From positions 995,889-1,059,888 of the forward strand of contig NZ_JAMDLG010000001.1 in assembly GCF_023721715.1 (NCBI RefSeq): a stretch of DNA of 64,000 nt. The letters are read 5' to 3'. Made by a program: the position numbers and the translations under genes. This document shows, one piece after another, positions 33,715 through 42,994 of the stretch. Numbering within the stretch: the first letter of the stretch is position 1; the number at the start of each line of letters is the position of its first letter. The notes beneath the pieces are model-generated. The model saw only the letters and a list, made by a program, of their open reading frames with translations. It was not told where the DNA came from and searched no databases. The DNA is from Parasegetibacter sp. NRK P23 (GTDB lineage Bacteria > Bacteroidota > Bacteroidia > Chitinophagales > Chitinophagaceae).

Positions 33715-34446
33715 TTAAAACAATGAATGATTGAGGAACGTGGCATATGCGGCCACTTCTCTCGCGATAGACGTATCCTGCAGGCCGGCGAGGTGGCGCT
33801 GGTGGTGACAATCGGTTCCGGCAAAGGACACCATCCCGTTCTTCAGGAGGTATCTGGCGGCGTGTTGCACATCAGGTCCGTAATAGCCGGATAGAGATAA
33901 GAGATTCACCTGCAGTTCGCAGCCGGCATCTTTCAGTTCATGGTATAATTTTTTATCGCGGTGCGCGTAATTGTAACGCTCGGGATGGGCGATCACGGGT
34001 TGGTAACCGGCCAGCTGTAATGAAAAGAGCATTTCCTTCCATCCCATGGACAGCGATGCAAACGGAAACTCCACCAGCACGCGGTTATCATTCAAAGTGA
34101 GCAAGGGGGTTTTATTGACCAGCAGTTCCTCGAAGTGGTCATCCATCATATATTCGGCGGCCAGTTTCACTTTCATGCCCGGGATTTCAGTTTCAAGTGC
34201 AGTATTCAAGGCAGCGCAGGCGGGCGTAAGCGTATCCGGTGTATTCTTGTAAAGGTCCCAGTAAATATGCGGGGTCGCTATCAGGTTACGGTAACCGAGT
34301 TGGTACAGCCCTTTCACCAGTTCCACCGCGGCTTCAAGGTCGGGCGCGCCATCGTCCACACCGGGCACCAGGTGCGCGTGCATATCTGTTTGAAGCAGGG
34401 TTCCTACAGGTTCCGTCTGCGTTTTTTTCTTAAACAAACTAAACAT
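33715..34446 (-). CDS. CpsB/YwqE-like PHP-domain protein-tyrosine phosphatase
   Basis: 243 residues. The PHP metal-site motifs are present: TDMHAHLVPGVDDGAPD, LIATPHIYWD, VIAHPERY and FAGTDCHH. This family (CpsB, CapC, Wzb-unrelated) dephosphorylates the tyrosine-rich tail of polysaccharide co-polymerase kinases, and a Wzc-type kinase with such a tail lies in the same locus, about 24 kb upstream. It has its own transcription start presumably, since a strong terminator lies between it and fcl. Metal-dependent phosphatase activity is a family property; its partner is inferred. Confidence 0.88.
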   Translation of the reverse strand: MFSLFKKKTQTEPVGTLLQTDMHAHLVPGVDDGAPDLEAAVELVKGLYQLGYRNLIATPHIYWDLYKNTPDTLTPACAALNTALETEIPGMKVKLAAEYMMDDHFEELLVNKTPLLTLNDNRVLVEFPFASLSMGWKEMLFSLQLAGYQPVIAHPERYNYAHRDKKLYHELKDAGCELQVNLLSLSGYYGPDVQHAARYLLKNGMVSFAGTDCHHQRHLAGLQDTSIAREVAAYATFLNHSLF

Positions 34447-34465
34447 AAGCCTTCATTCTTCCTTC

Positions 34466-34503
34466 AAACAAAAATGCTCTTCACAACCGGTGAAGAGCAT
34501 TTT
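34466..34503 (-). terminator. Intrinsic terminator at the end of the polysaccharide operon (after fcl)
   Basis: On the minus strand a 14-bp stem (arms 34490-34503 and 34471-34484, 5-base loop) ends in a T-rich run (TTTTTGTTTG). It lies 65 bp past the fcl stop codon and separates the long operon from the cpsB-like gene. Confidence 0.85.
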
Positions 34504-34568
34504 ACCAAAAGGTGTGGTAATATTTTCAAGTATTTGTTCCCGTTGCCGTTCAAAGATACAAAACCATT

Positions 34569-35510
34569 CTACGCGGGCAGCGCGGCAGCCTTTGTTTTAT
34601 ACTCCGCATACACTTTACGGATGCCTTCTTCCAGCCCTGTTTTCGCTTTCCAACCCAGGCCGTGGAGTTTAGATACATCCATCAGTTTACGGGGCGTACC
34701 ATCTGGTTTTGAAAGATCATGTTCAATGTTTCCTTCAAAGCCCACGATCTTACTGATCAGCACCGCGAGGTCTTTGATCGCGATGTCTTCTCCCACACCA
34801 ATGTTCACCAGTCCGGGCTCATTGTAATGCTGCATCAGGTAATAGCAGGCATCCGCCAGGTCATCCGCGTGCAGGAATTCGCGTAATGGCGATCCTGTTC
34901 CCCACATCACCACTTTTTCGGCACCGTTCATTTTCGCCTCATGAAACTTGCGGATCAGCGCAGGCAATACATGCGAGTTATTCAGGTCGTAATTATCATT
35001 GGGTCCGTAGAGGTTGGTGGGCATTACGGAAACAAAATTGCAGCCGTATTGCGAGCGGTATGCATCGCACATTTTGATGCCCGCGATTTTGGCGATGGCA
35101 TAAGGTTCGTTGGTAGGCTCCAGTTCACCGGTGAGGAGGTATTCTTCCTTCAACGGCTGCGGCGCCAGTTTGGGATAAATACAGGAGGAACCCAGGAACA
35201 TGAGTTTGGTGACCTTGTTCACGTAAGCGGAATGGATCACATTGTTCTGGATCATCAGGTTCTCATACAGGAACTCGCCCCGGTAGATGTTGTTGGCCAT
35301 GATGCCCCCCACTTTCGCAGCTGCGAGAAACACGTAAGCCGGTTTTTCTTCCGCGAAAAAATCGGCTACCGACTGCTGGTTGCGGAGATCGAGTTCGGCT
35401 GAAGTGCGCGTTACGATGTTGGAAAAACCTTCCGCCGTAAGTTTCCGGAAGATCGCGGAGCCTACCATGCCACGGTGGCCGGCGATGTATATTTTATCTT
35501 GTTTGTTCAT
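34569..35510 (-). CDS. fcl: GDP-L-fucose synthase
   Basis: 313 residues, full length. The short-chain reductase NAD(P) motif is [18 protein letters not shown], and the catalytic Ser, Tyr and Lys lie in LGSSCIYP and [14 protein letters not shown]. The enzyme epimerises and reduces GDP-4-keto-6-deoxymannose to GDP-L-fucose. It follows gmd by 13 bp, so the two consecutive steps are encoded side by side, and a strong terminator follows. The pair indicates that the polymer made by this locus contains fucose. Confidence 0.95.
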   Translation of the reverse strand: MNKQDKIYIAGHRGMVGSAIFRKLTAEGFSNIVTRTSAELDLRNQQSVADFFAEEKPAYVFLAAAKVGGIMANNIYRGEFLYENLMIQNNVIHSAYVNKVTKLMFLGSSCIYPKLAPQPLKEEYLLTGELEPTNEPYAIAKIAGIKMCDAYRSQYGCNFVSVMPTNLYGPNDNYDLNNSHVLPALIRKFHEAKMNGAEKVVMWGTGSPLREFLHADDLADACYYLMQHYNEPGLVNIGVGEDIAIKDLAVLISKIVGFEGNIEHDLSKPDGTPRKLMDVSKLHGLGWKAKTGLEEGIRKVYAEYKTKAAALPA

Positions 35511-35523
35511 TCTTCAAAATTGA

Positions 35524-36639
35524 TTACTCATACTGGTTCTTGATGCCGAAGCCCGATTCCATCAACAGTTTTTCCTTCCTGAAGTTGTTCACGTCGGCCG
35601 CTACCATTTCCTGCACCAGCATGGCCAGGTCGTATTTCGGTTTCCAGTTGAGTTTTGTTTGTGATTTAGTAGGATCGCCGATCAGCAGGTCCACTTCGGT
35701 GGGACGGTAATAACGGGGATCCACGGCCACTACTTCTTTTCCGATCTCCACCTGGAAATCGGGATTGGAGCAGGACACCACCGTGCCAATCTCCTTTTCC
35801 TCTTTTCCGCTGAAAGCTACTTCGATGCCTACTTCGGAGAAAGCCATCCGTACAAATTCACGTACACGGGTGGTAACGCCGGTGGCGATCACGAAATCTT
35901 CGGGAACATCCTGCTGGAGAATGCGCCACATCGCTTCCACATAATCTTTGGCATGGCCCCAGTCGCGCTGGGCATCCATGTTACCGAGGTATAATTTATC
36001 CTGTAAACCGAGGGCTATTTTAGCTACGGCGCGGGTGATCTTCCTGGTAACGAAAGTTTCTCCCCGCAACGGTGATTCGTGATTAAAAAGAATACCGTTC
36101 ACCGCGAACATGCCATACGCTTCCCTGTAGTTCACCGTGATCCAGTAGGCATACATCTTGGCTACCGCGTAAGGAGAACGCGGGTAGAAAGGTGTTGTTT
36201 CCGACTGTGGAACGGCCTGCACCAGCCCGTACAGTTCTGAAGTGGAAGCCTGGTACACCTTTGTTTTTTTGGTGAGCCCCAGCAAGCGAACCGCTTCCAG
36301 GATACGCAAAGTACCTATACCATCGGCGTTGGCGGTATATTCCGGTGTTTCAAAACTTACGTGCACATGGCTCATCGCGGCCAGGTTGTAAATTTCATCG
36401 GGTTGTACTTCCTGGATGATGCGGATGAGGTTGGTGCTGTCGGTAAGGTCGCCGTAATGCAGTTTCAGGCGCACATCTTTATCGTGTGGATCCTGGTAGA
36501 GGTGATCGATGCGATCTGTATTGAATAAGGAGGAGCGGCGTTTGATACCGTGCACCATGTAGCCTTTTGAAAGCAGGAGTTCGGTAAGGTAAGCGCCATC
36601 CTGTCCTGTAATACCCGTAACGAGAGCGGTTTTTCGCAT
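35524..36639 (-). CDS. gmd: GDP-mannose 4,6-dehydratase
   Basis: 371 residues from [20 protein letters not shown], the usual start and length for Gmd; the frame is open to 36726 but the extra residues do not resemble the family. NAD binding is at TGITGQDG, with the catalytic YxxxK in [13 protein letters not shown]. The [18 protein letters not shown] block is diagnostic. It converts GDP-mannose to GDP-4-keto-6-deoxymannose, which the next gene, fcl, turns into GDP-fucose. The gene follows the nucleotide-sugar dehydrogenase after 107 bp. Confidence 0.95.
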   Translation of the reverse strand: MRKTALVTGITGQDGAYLTELLLSKGYMVHGIKRRSSLFNTDRIDHLYQDPHDKDVRLKLHYGDLTDSTNLIRIIQEVQPDEIYNLAAMSHVHVSFETPEYTANADGIGTLRILEAVRLLGLTKKTKVYQASTSELYGLVQAVPQSETTPFYPRSPYAVAKMYAYWITVNYREAYGMFAVNGILFNHESPLRGETFVTRKITRAVAKIALGLQDKLYLGNMDAQRDWGHAKDYVEAMWRILQQDVPEDFVIATGVTTRVREFVRMAFSEVGIEVAFSGKEEKEIGTVVSCSNPDFQVEIGKEVVAVDPRYYRPTEVDLLIGDPTKSQTKLNWKPKYDLAMLVQEMVAADVNNFRKEKLLMESGFGIKNQYE

Positions 36640-36746
36640 AGTTATACCAGATTGATCGGTTAATATTTTTACAATGAAGCCTTGGATTGCTTCTTTTTCG
36701 TAGCTGGATTTTGCCGTTAAGCGCAAAAATACGTTTTGTTCAATAT

Positions 36747-38042
36747 TTACAAACTCCAGTAATTCATGTTGTTTACCTGTCCCCTGAAAATACCTTTCAG
36801 GTCGGCGAGCAGCGCGTTGGGGCGTGTAATACTTTTAAAGTAGGCCTCATCAAACGCCTTGTAGGGGTCATGCGCCACGGCCAGTACTACAGCATCATAA
36901 TCTTCGCCAATAGTGTCATTGAGAGTCAGGCCGTATTCATGGGCCACATCTTCTGCTTCCGCATAAGGGTCCACAAAATCGACGTGGAGGGAAAAATCGA
37001 GCAGGTCTTTTACCAGGTCGGCCACTTTGGAGTTTCGGATATCGCTTACATTCTCTTTAAAGGTGGCGCCCAACACCAACACTTTCGCAGAGGCGGCATC
37101 AGGGGAATTTTTAATGATATGCTGTACGATTTTTTTAGAAACGTAGCGGGGCATTTCGTCGTTCACGAAGCGTCCGGCTGAAATTACTTTTGAATTATAG
37201 CCCAGTTGTTGTGCCTTATACGTAAGGTAGTAAGGGTCCACACCAATGCAGTGGCCGCCTACCAGTCCGGGATAATATTTGGCGAAGTTCCATTTGGTGC
37301 CTGCCGCTTCAATCACATCGTTGGTGGCGATGCCCATTTTATCGAAGATGATGGAGAGTTCGTTCATCAGCGAGATGTTCAGGTCGCGCTGGATGTTCTC
37401 CACGATCTTACCTGCTTCGGCAACTTTAATGGAAGTGGCTTTGTGCAAACCAGCTTCCACCACCAGTTCGTATATTTTCGCTATTTCTTCCAAAGACTCC
37501 GCATCGCAACCGGAAACGATCTTGATGGTATTAGTCAGGTTGCGCACTTTATCTCCGGGGTTGATGCGTTCAGGGGAATAGCCGAGTTTGAAATCGCGCC
37601 CCATTTTAAGACCGGAGAGATTTTCGATCACCGGGAGGCAATCTTCTTCTGTACAGCCGGGGTAAACGGTGGATTCGAATACGACGTAATCGCCGGGTTT
37701 GATGACTTTTCCGATGGTTTGGGAGGCGGAAAGCACGGGGCGGAGATCGGGCACTTTGTATTCGTCTACAGGGGTAGGGACTGCGACGATAAAAACAGTA
37801 GCTCCCTTCAGCTTCTCCAGATCAGCGGTAAACACGATGTCGCATCCTTCAAATTCAGTGGGTTCCAGTTCGTTGCTGGGGTCAATATGATCATTCATCA
37901 TATCCACCCGCTTCTGGTTGATATCGAACCCGATTACGGCAACCTTTTTTGCGAACTTGAGGGCAAGCGGTAACCCCACATAACCCAGGCCAATTACGGC
38001 CAACCGTGTTTCTTTCGCGATTAATTCAGCATAAACCGACAT
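36747..38042 (-). CDS. tviB: UDP-N-acetylhexosamine 6-dehydrogenase (TviB/WbpO type)
   Basis: 431 residues from [11 protein letters not shown]; a longer frame to 38126 would overlap the preceding gene. The NAD motif is [17 protein letters not shown], the family block [16 protein letters not shown], and the active-site cysteine lies in [14 protein letters not shown]. These match the TviB/VipA/WbpO group, which oxidises UDP-GlcNAc or UDP-GalNAc at C6 to the uronic acid, more closely than WecC or UDP-glucose dehydrogenases. It supplies an acidic sugar for the polymer. It lies 7 bp after a GT2 gene within the operon. Whether the product is the gluco or galacto form cannot be told. Confidence 0.9.
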   Translation of the reverse strand: MSVYAELIAKETRLAVIGLGYVGLPLALKFAKKVAVIGFDINQKRVDMMNDHIDPSNELEPTEFEGCDIVFTADLEKLKGATVFIVAVPTPVDEYKVPDLRPVLSASQTIGKVIKPGDYVVFESTVYPGCTEEDCLPVIENLSGLKMGRDFKLGYSPERINPGDKVRNLTNTIKIVSGCDAESLEEIAKIYELVVEAGLHKATSIKVAEAGKIVENIQRDLNISLMNELSIIFDKMGIATNDVIEAAGTKWNFAKYYPGLVGGHCIGVDPYYLTYKAQQLGYNSKVISAGRFVNDEMPRYVSKKIVQHIIKNSPDAASAKVLVLGATFKENVSDIRNSKVADLVKDLLDFSLHVDFVDPYAEAEDVAHEYGLTLNDTIGEDYDAVVLAVAHDPYKAFDEAYFKSITRPNALLADLKGIFRGQVNNMNYWSL

Positions 38043-38049
38043 GAATATT

Positions 38050-38799
38050 CTATTTTCTTTTTGTGAATTGAAATATCTTTCTGAGTGGCTTAAGGAGAAG
38101 TGTAAAGGGATAAGGTTGCAATTCATTTATTTTCCAGGCAAGCCTGTCTTCTTTGTTTGCTCTTATCCTGTTTTTCAACGATGCGTTACTCATTCCTCCC
38201 GCGCGCATTTTTACGATAATTCTGGGCAGGTATTTAACCTTCATTTTGTGCTTTAAACAAGCACGCAACATCAGTTCATAATCAGCGGCGCTTTTCAGTT
38301 CGAGGTTAAATCCTCCGATCTGGTCGTACACCCTTTTCCTGACGAAGAAAGTGGGGTGGGGCGGCATCCATCCCCAATAAAAAGATTTTGGATGGAAGCT
38401 TCCGCTCTTCCAGGTTCGCGTTACCTTATTCAGGTCGTCGGCACGAACATATTGAAGGTCGGCATAGCAGGCATCTACGGAATCATCTTTAAAGATGTCC
38501 ATCACATCCCTTATTACTCTTTCATCTGTATAAACATCATCAGAGTTAAGAATACCGATCACGTCTCCGGAAGCGGCTGCGACACCTTTGTTCATGGCAT
38601 CATAGATCCCCTTATCCTTTTCAGAAACCACCATGGCAACATGGGAAAAGTGTTTCACGATGTTCAGGGTATCATCTTTTGAGCCACCGTCAATGATAAG
38701 ATGCTCTATTGGTCGGTATGTTTGCGCCGCAATACACTTTAAAGTATCCCCAATAGTGGCCGCGGAATTATATGTTGCTGTGATAATAGATATCTTCAT
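38050..38799 (-). CDS. Glycosyltransferase family 2
   Basis: 249 residues from MKISIITATYNSAATIGDTL, the classic GT2 start; the upstream extension in frame is not protein-like and overlaps the previous gene. The nucleotide-binding DGGSKDDT and the DXD-like LNSDDVY motif are seen, and WGWMPPHPTFFVRK lies near the acceptor site. It is a WcaA-like inverting enzyme of the cytoplasmic membrane face. The start overlaps the stop of the acetyltransferase gene by 4 bp (ATGA). The sugar transferred is unknown. Confidence 0.9.
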   Translation of the reverse strand: MKISIITATYNSAATIGDTLKCIAAQTYRPIEHLIIDGGSKDDTLNIVKHFSHVAMVVSEKDKGIYDAMNKGVAAASGDVIGILNSDDVYTDERVIRDVMDIFKDDSVDACYADLQYVRADDLNKVTRTWKSGSFHPKSFYWGWMPPHPTFFVRKRVYDQIGGFNLELKSAADYELMLRACLKHKMKVKYLPRIIVKMRAGGMSNASLKNRIRANKEDRLAWKINELQPYPFTLLLKPLRKIFQFTKRK

Positions 38800-39350
38800 C
38801 CGATCAAACGTTTTTTCATCCATACAGCAGGGTTCCCCTGGTATATCCCATAAGCGTCCATATTTTTTGTAGCTACAGCCCCAACGGTAAGTACAGCGTG
38901 TTCGCCAGCGGTAACGCCGGGGCAAACTACTGTTTTAGCGCCAATCCAAACACCATCATCCAATATAATGGGGGCAATCATCAGATCGAAGGTCGATTTT
39001 TTATAGTTATGATTCCCCGTAAGCAACATGGCGCCTTGTGAAATGCAGACATGGCTGCCTATGGTTACCCATTCCAGGTTATCGATCCAGACGTTTTCGC
39101 CGATCCAGCAATGGCTCCCGATATTTAGTTTCCAGGGGTATTTTATATTCACGCCTGGTTTTATAATCACCCCTTTACCAATTTTTGCGCCGAAAAGTTT
39201 TAACAGCGCTACTTTAAGACCTGAAACCGGGTTCAACGGATTCATGAAAAAAAGTACATTGGTGAAATACCACACCAATTGCTTTAGGGTGGAAGCGCCG
39301 ATCTTACTTTTGAACCAGGAATTATTATAGGCGGAAAGATTCGTCATCAT
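38796..39350 (-). CDS. wcaF: WcaF-like polysaccharide O-acetyltransferase (left-handed beta-helix)
   Basis: 184 residues. Hexapeptide repeats run through the middle and C-terminus (IGENVWIDNLEWVTIGSHVC, IILDDGVWIGAKTVVCPG), with the active-site His in LTGNHNYKKSTFDL. The YFTNVLFFMNPLNPVSGLKV block near residue 30 is typical of WcaF, which acetylates fucose in colanic acid; the presence of gmd and fcl in this locus agrees with such a target. It overlaps its two neighbours by 4 bp each, so it is translated with them. Confidence 0.87.
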   Translation of the reverse strand: MMTNLSAYNNSWFKSKIGASTLKQLVWYFTNVLFFMNPLNPVSGLKVALLKLFGAKIGKGVIIKPGVNIKYPWKLNIGSHCWIGENVWIDNLEWVTIGSHVCISQGAMLLTGNHNYKKSTFDLMIAPIILDDGVWIGAKTVVCPGVTAGEHAVLTVGAVATKNMDAYGIYQGNPAVWMKKRLIG

Positions 39351-40501
39351 AGAAAAAGCATCCGGTATTTGTTTTTAAAATCGCCCTCTTCCATGTACCT
39401 GGCGGCCACCTTCTTTGCGCCGTAAGACCATACTTCCCATTCCGTATGGTCCATCGCAAGCAGGGTTTTCAGTTTTTCCGCGAAAACGGCTGATTGTTTT
39501 AAGGGAACATCCCAGCCCGCCCTAACCGATTCAAGATTCAGCCACGGCGTTTTATCACTAATCAACACAGGTCTTCCGGCATATAAAGATTCGAATATCG
39601 CATGTCCGAAATTCTCTCCCAAAGTTGGAAGCACAAAACAGTGGTAGTGGTGCAATAACCGCTGTACCTCGGCATTTGGGAGGGCGCCTTTTATTTCCAC
39701 CATAACATTTGGTGGAAGGTCAGCAATAAGCCTGCGGCACTCCAAAACATATTCCACATCTTCCACAGCCCCGTAAACATCAAGACTAATATTCCCGGGG
39801 AACTTGTATTTTGAAAGCAATTCAAGCAGGTAGCGGAGATTTTTTTTCGGACTAATCCTGGATATGAACACCAACCTCAACTGCCCGGGCATCTTAGGCG
39901 GCCTTACCGCGTTTATTTCTTGTAAAGACGGGATATTGTTCACCAGAATGAAAGCGGCTTTGGGAAATACTTTCTGAACATCCATTACTTCTTGTGTGTC
40001 AGTAGCATGGAAAAGGACACGTTTATGAAGTCCCATCAGACGAAAGGCCCTAAGGAATATCATTTTCTTCCTGCTTTTAAGCTCCAGCGCCCCGGGATGA
40101 AGCATGCCTCGTGGAGCAAGGATGATTTTTCCGGGGTAGCGTAAGGTTTTTAATGCGAGCCGCGGGTAAATTGTAAAAGCAAGAGAAAACATGCTGTTAA
40201 AATAAACCACATCGGGCCTGAGCCGCGCCACAATACTTCTTATAGCCGTGATATTCAGTTTGTTTTTGTCGGCATAAAACACTTGTTCTCCGTGCATACC
40301 ATCCAGCCACTTGCCGGTTGTTATGCCGGGATAGGTATGGGGATCGTTAAGGTCGCGATCTGAAGTGAAAACGAAAAAATCGAACTCTCCCTGCATCAAT
40401 CCTACAATATTTATGCAGGATTGGATGGGGCCGCCGGCTTTATAACCGGGGTAGTACCAGTCTGTGAAGAGGAGTATTTTTCGTCTGTTATTCATCACCA
40501 A
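39347..40501 (-). CDS. Glycosyltransferase family 4
   Basis: 384 residues, GT-B fold. The C-terminal half carries LRLVFISRISPKKNLRYLLE and the donor-site region LPTLGENFGHAIFESLYAGR, with the paired Glu residues of the family. The N-terminal half opens LLFTDWYYPGYKAGGPIQS, a start often seen in GT4 enzymes of Bacteroidota polysaccharide loci. It overlaps the upstream glycosyltransferase gene by 14 bp and the acetyltransferase gene by 4 bp. Donor and acceptor cannot be assigned. Confidence 0.9.
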   Translation of the reverse strand: MVMNNRRKILLFTDWYYPGYKAGGPIQSCINIVGLMQGEFDFFVFTSDRDLNDPHTYPGITTGKWLDGMHGEQVFYADKNKLNITAIRSIVARLRPDVVYFNSMFSLAFTIYPRLALKTLRYPGKIILAPRGMLHPGALELKSRKKMIFLRAFRLMGLHKRVLFHATDTQEVMDVQKVFPKAAFILVNNIPSLQEINAVRPPKMPGQLRLVFISRISPKKNLRYLLELLSKYKFPGNISLDVYGAVEDVEYVLECRRLIADLPPNVMVEIKGALPNAEVQRLLHHYHCFVLPTLGENFGHAIFESLYAGRPVLISDKTPWLNLESVRAGWDVPLKQSAVFAEKLKTLLAMDHTEWEVWSYGAKKVAARYMEEGDFKNKYRMLFL

Positions 40502-41558
40502 TGCTTCTAATTGTGCCGGCCCATGTTGCGTGCGTTATGCGTTCAGATAGTCTTCTGCTTCGTTCACTCATTCCAGATAAACCAATATCATCCTGCAGGA
40601 GCAACTTGTGTAATTTCCCTTTTAAGTCTTCCTTTTTCCCGGAATTAAAGGAATATCCATTGTATCCGTTAATAAGAAACTCACTGGCGGCTCCACAGGT
40701 GTCAGACAACAGAAGTGCACTTCCTGCAGCTGCAGCCTCCTGCACCACCACTCCCCAATGCTCCTGTTTACTCGGCAGACAGAAAACAGCAGCCCTGTCA
40801 TAAAAGCGGGCAAGTTCAGATGGTTCCATAAAATCGTACATTTCCACCTGTGCATGGCTACCATATTTGTTGGTTAGCTTTTCTTTCATGGGGCCACGCC
40901 CTATTAAAATCAATTTCCATTCCGGGAACTGATTATCTTCTGCAAGCGTAGTAAAAGTTTCTAAAAGCCAGTCAGGACGCTTATATTCAACCAATCTGCC
41001 TGCGTACAGGATTATTTTTTCCTTTCTGCTCTTCAATTTGCCGAATTTACCAATGTCGCCACAATAAAGCCCTCTCAGAATTTTTTCATGCGGAAAACCA
41101 AGTTTTCTTGCAAAATCATATTGGGGGTAACCCGCCGCCCAGATATAATCAGTCTTCCCCTTTAAAAGTAAAGGGGCCAGCACTGATGCCAATTTCTGCC
41201 TTAATGTTCCTTTCCATGGATTATCCAGCCCAGTAACAATGGGGATTTTACCTTTCCATTTTTTCATGAAAGACTGATAATCCCTATCTCCCCATCCTGC
41301 TACATAGATCAATTCAGGCGCGATAGTAGCCGAAAACTCATTTAGGAAAACACTTTTTTCCAGTAAAGTAACCCTTTCTACATCCGGGTAAGAGTATGGT
41401 GCATTTTCGTCAGCCTTATAGTATACCACCGTGGCCGTAGACGCAGGACTATTCCTCACGAGATAACAGACACATTGGAAAAAGTAGTCCGGAAGCCGTG
41501 TGTACAAAAACAAAAAATTACGTGGTTCAGCGTTCGTCATACAAATCCATTTAGCCAT
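40488..41558 (-). CDS. Glycosyltransferase, group 1 (GT4-like)
   Basis: 356 residues. The nucleotide-sugar half has IILYAGRLVEYKRPDWLLET and LPSKQEHWGVVVQEAAAAGS, the GT4 pattern with an EHWG variant of the usual EGFG. The N-terminal half is less conserved (YTRLPDYFFQCVCYLVRNS). It begins 184 bp after the polymerase gene, the widest gap inside the operon; an internal promoter there is possible but none was recognised. The specific sugar is unknown. Confidence 0.85.
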   Translation of the reverse strand: MAKWICMTNAEPRNFLFLYTRLPDYFFQCVCYLVRNSPASTATVVYYKADENAPYSYPDVERVTLLEKSVFLNEFSATIAPELIYVAGWGDRDYQSFMKKWKGKIPIVTGLDNPWKGTLRQKLASVLAPLLLKGKTDYIWAAGYPQYDFARKLGFPHEKILRGLYCGDIGKFGKLKSRKEKIILYAGRLVEYKRPDWLLETFTTLAEDNQFPEWKLILIGRGPMKEKLTNKYGSHAQVEMYDFMEPSELARFYDRAAVFCLPSKQEHWGVVVQEAAAAGSALLLSDTCGAASEFLINGYNGYSFNSGKKEDLKGKLHKLLLQDDIGLSGMSERSRRLSERITHATWAGTIRSIGDE

Positions 41559-41742
41559 AACACTTTTTCATGTCGGTTTCTATCTTATTTCGTCACAATA
41601 TATTTCGATATTCTTCATACCAAAAATGTCAACTACTTTAAGCGGGAACAATCAGATATCGAATAGTAACGTACAGGCTATTATATTCAAATTATGTTTG
41701 CGGCTTTTTGAAAAATCTCTTTACGTTAGGTACATTAAAAAC

Positions 41743-42978
41743 CTAGGATGAATGGCTCTCAGCGTTTCGAGATTTGTAGTGCCAGAAATTAAGACAAAGC
41801 ATTGCTACAAAAAATGGAGTCCCATAATCTATTATTCCTCCCAGCTTAAACGACTTACTGATAAAGTGACTAAGACACGCAAGCGAAATATTCCTGTATT
41901 TTCCTTTATCCAGAAGTATTATTCTTTTAGCGATGGACACAATGTAAAAAAGGAGCCCTGCAATTCCCAGTTCTGAAAAAACACGTATGGTTAACGAATG
42001 GGCAGAAGGCGCATTTAGTCCATAGTACCAATTGTATACAAAGGGAGAATTTTGATAAAAGCGGTGGTACATTTCTTCGTGCCCCCCCACTCCGCTCCCA
42101 ATAATGTTCCAGTTTTTGAGGTTGTTTTGCGCAACCATAAGATTGGAATAAAGTGAGGTTGTTGTTCCGTTCGCATCAACATCTCTAGATAAAGCACTCA
42201 AATTTCCGCTGAACACTTGCTGTGTTTCAACTATTCTGGTATTAAAATTTTCATTAAAATTCACCAACACGTGAAAAACGAGGTAATACAATAACGGAAC
42301 CGATATAACGAGATAAATAATATTCACATAGGCGATGCTCAACACCAATAGAAGTGTCAGGTATCCTGTAAGATTAAAAGTAAGTATCAGGGCGAGCAGC
42401 ATCGTGATAAAATACGCCTTATATTCTTTATAGTGAAAAAAGGTAAAGATCAACGCGGGCAATAGAATAGCCGCATAATGCGAAGGTTCATAAGAAATGG
42501 AATCGAGCCTTCCCGGTATTTTTACCAGAACATTGATGCCTTGAAAAGAAAGAATTACCTGTACAATACCAAAAACGGCACTAAAGAAAGCAAATTTCAC
42601 ATAAAGCCTGAAAATATAATGCCAGTCGTATTTCCATATAACATAAAAATTTACGGAATATATGATAACAATAGGGATGATCTGTTTAAGAAAACCTCCG
42701 TAGCCAAGGTTTAAAAACACTATTGAAATGAGAGAGGAGACTACGAAATACAAGTACAATTTCCATGGAACGATTGCTGTAGCCACAAGCGACCTGAAGT
42801 TATAGACGAAGTAACCGATGGCAAATGTATAAGCCACGAAATCGAAATCTATTCCAAAAACCCTGGAAGAGCCAATCTCCTTGGTAAAAACAGAAAGCAC
42901 CAACATAACTTCAGCAAAAGAAGCAAGGTAGAGCTTGGTATCAGATACAGGAACACTACGGAGGAACAACGCTCTCAT
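41743..42978 (-). CDS. wzy: O-antigen/exopolysaccharide polymerase (Wzy-like)
   Basis: 411 residues with about eleven membrane helices and one long extracytoplasmic loop (about 265-335) that contains IIGSGVGGHEEMYHRFYQNS. This layout, with a GxGxG-like segment and a large periplasmic loop, is that of Wzy/WaaL-type proteins, which link repeat units on undecaprenyl diphosphate. The family has little sequence conservation, so the call rests on topology and on the presence of wzx, wza and wzc in the same operon. The DNA is strongly AT-rich here (16 G/C in the 60 bases from 42601). Confidence 0.75.
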   Translation of the reverse strand: MRALFLRSVPVSDTKLYLASFAEVMLVLSVFTKEIGSSRVFGIDFDFVAYTFAIGYFVYNFRSLVATAIVPWKLYLYFVVSSLISIVFLNLGYGGFLKQIIPIVIIYSVNFYVIWKYDWHYIFRLYVKFAFFSAVFGIVQVILSFQGINVLVKIPGRLDSISYEPSHYAAILLPALIFTFFHYKEYKAYFITMLLALILTFNLTGYLTLLLVLSIAYVNIIYLVISVPLLYYLVFHVLVNFNENFNTRIVETQQVFSGNLSALSRDVDANGTTTSLYSNLMVAQNNLKNWNIIGSGVGGHEEMYHRFYQNSPFVYNWYYGLNAPSAHSLTIRVFSELGIAGLLFYIVSIAKRIILLDKGKYRNISLACLSHFISKSFKLGGIIDYGTPFFVAMLCLNFWHYKSRNAESHSS

Positions 42979-42994
42979 ACTCGAATTTAGTTTG

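Noticed and set aside
41559-41742. Internal promoter in the gap between wzy and the next glycosyltransferase gene
   Set aside because: Only an imperfect TAATTTG-like string was found; the gap is AT-rich and shows no clear element.
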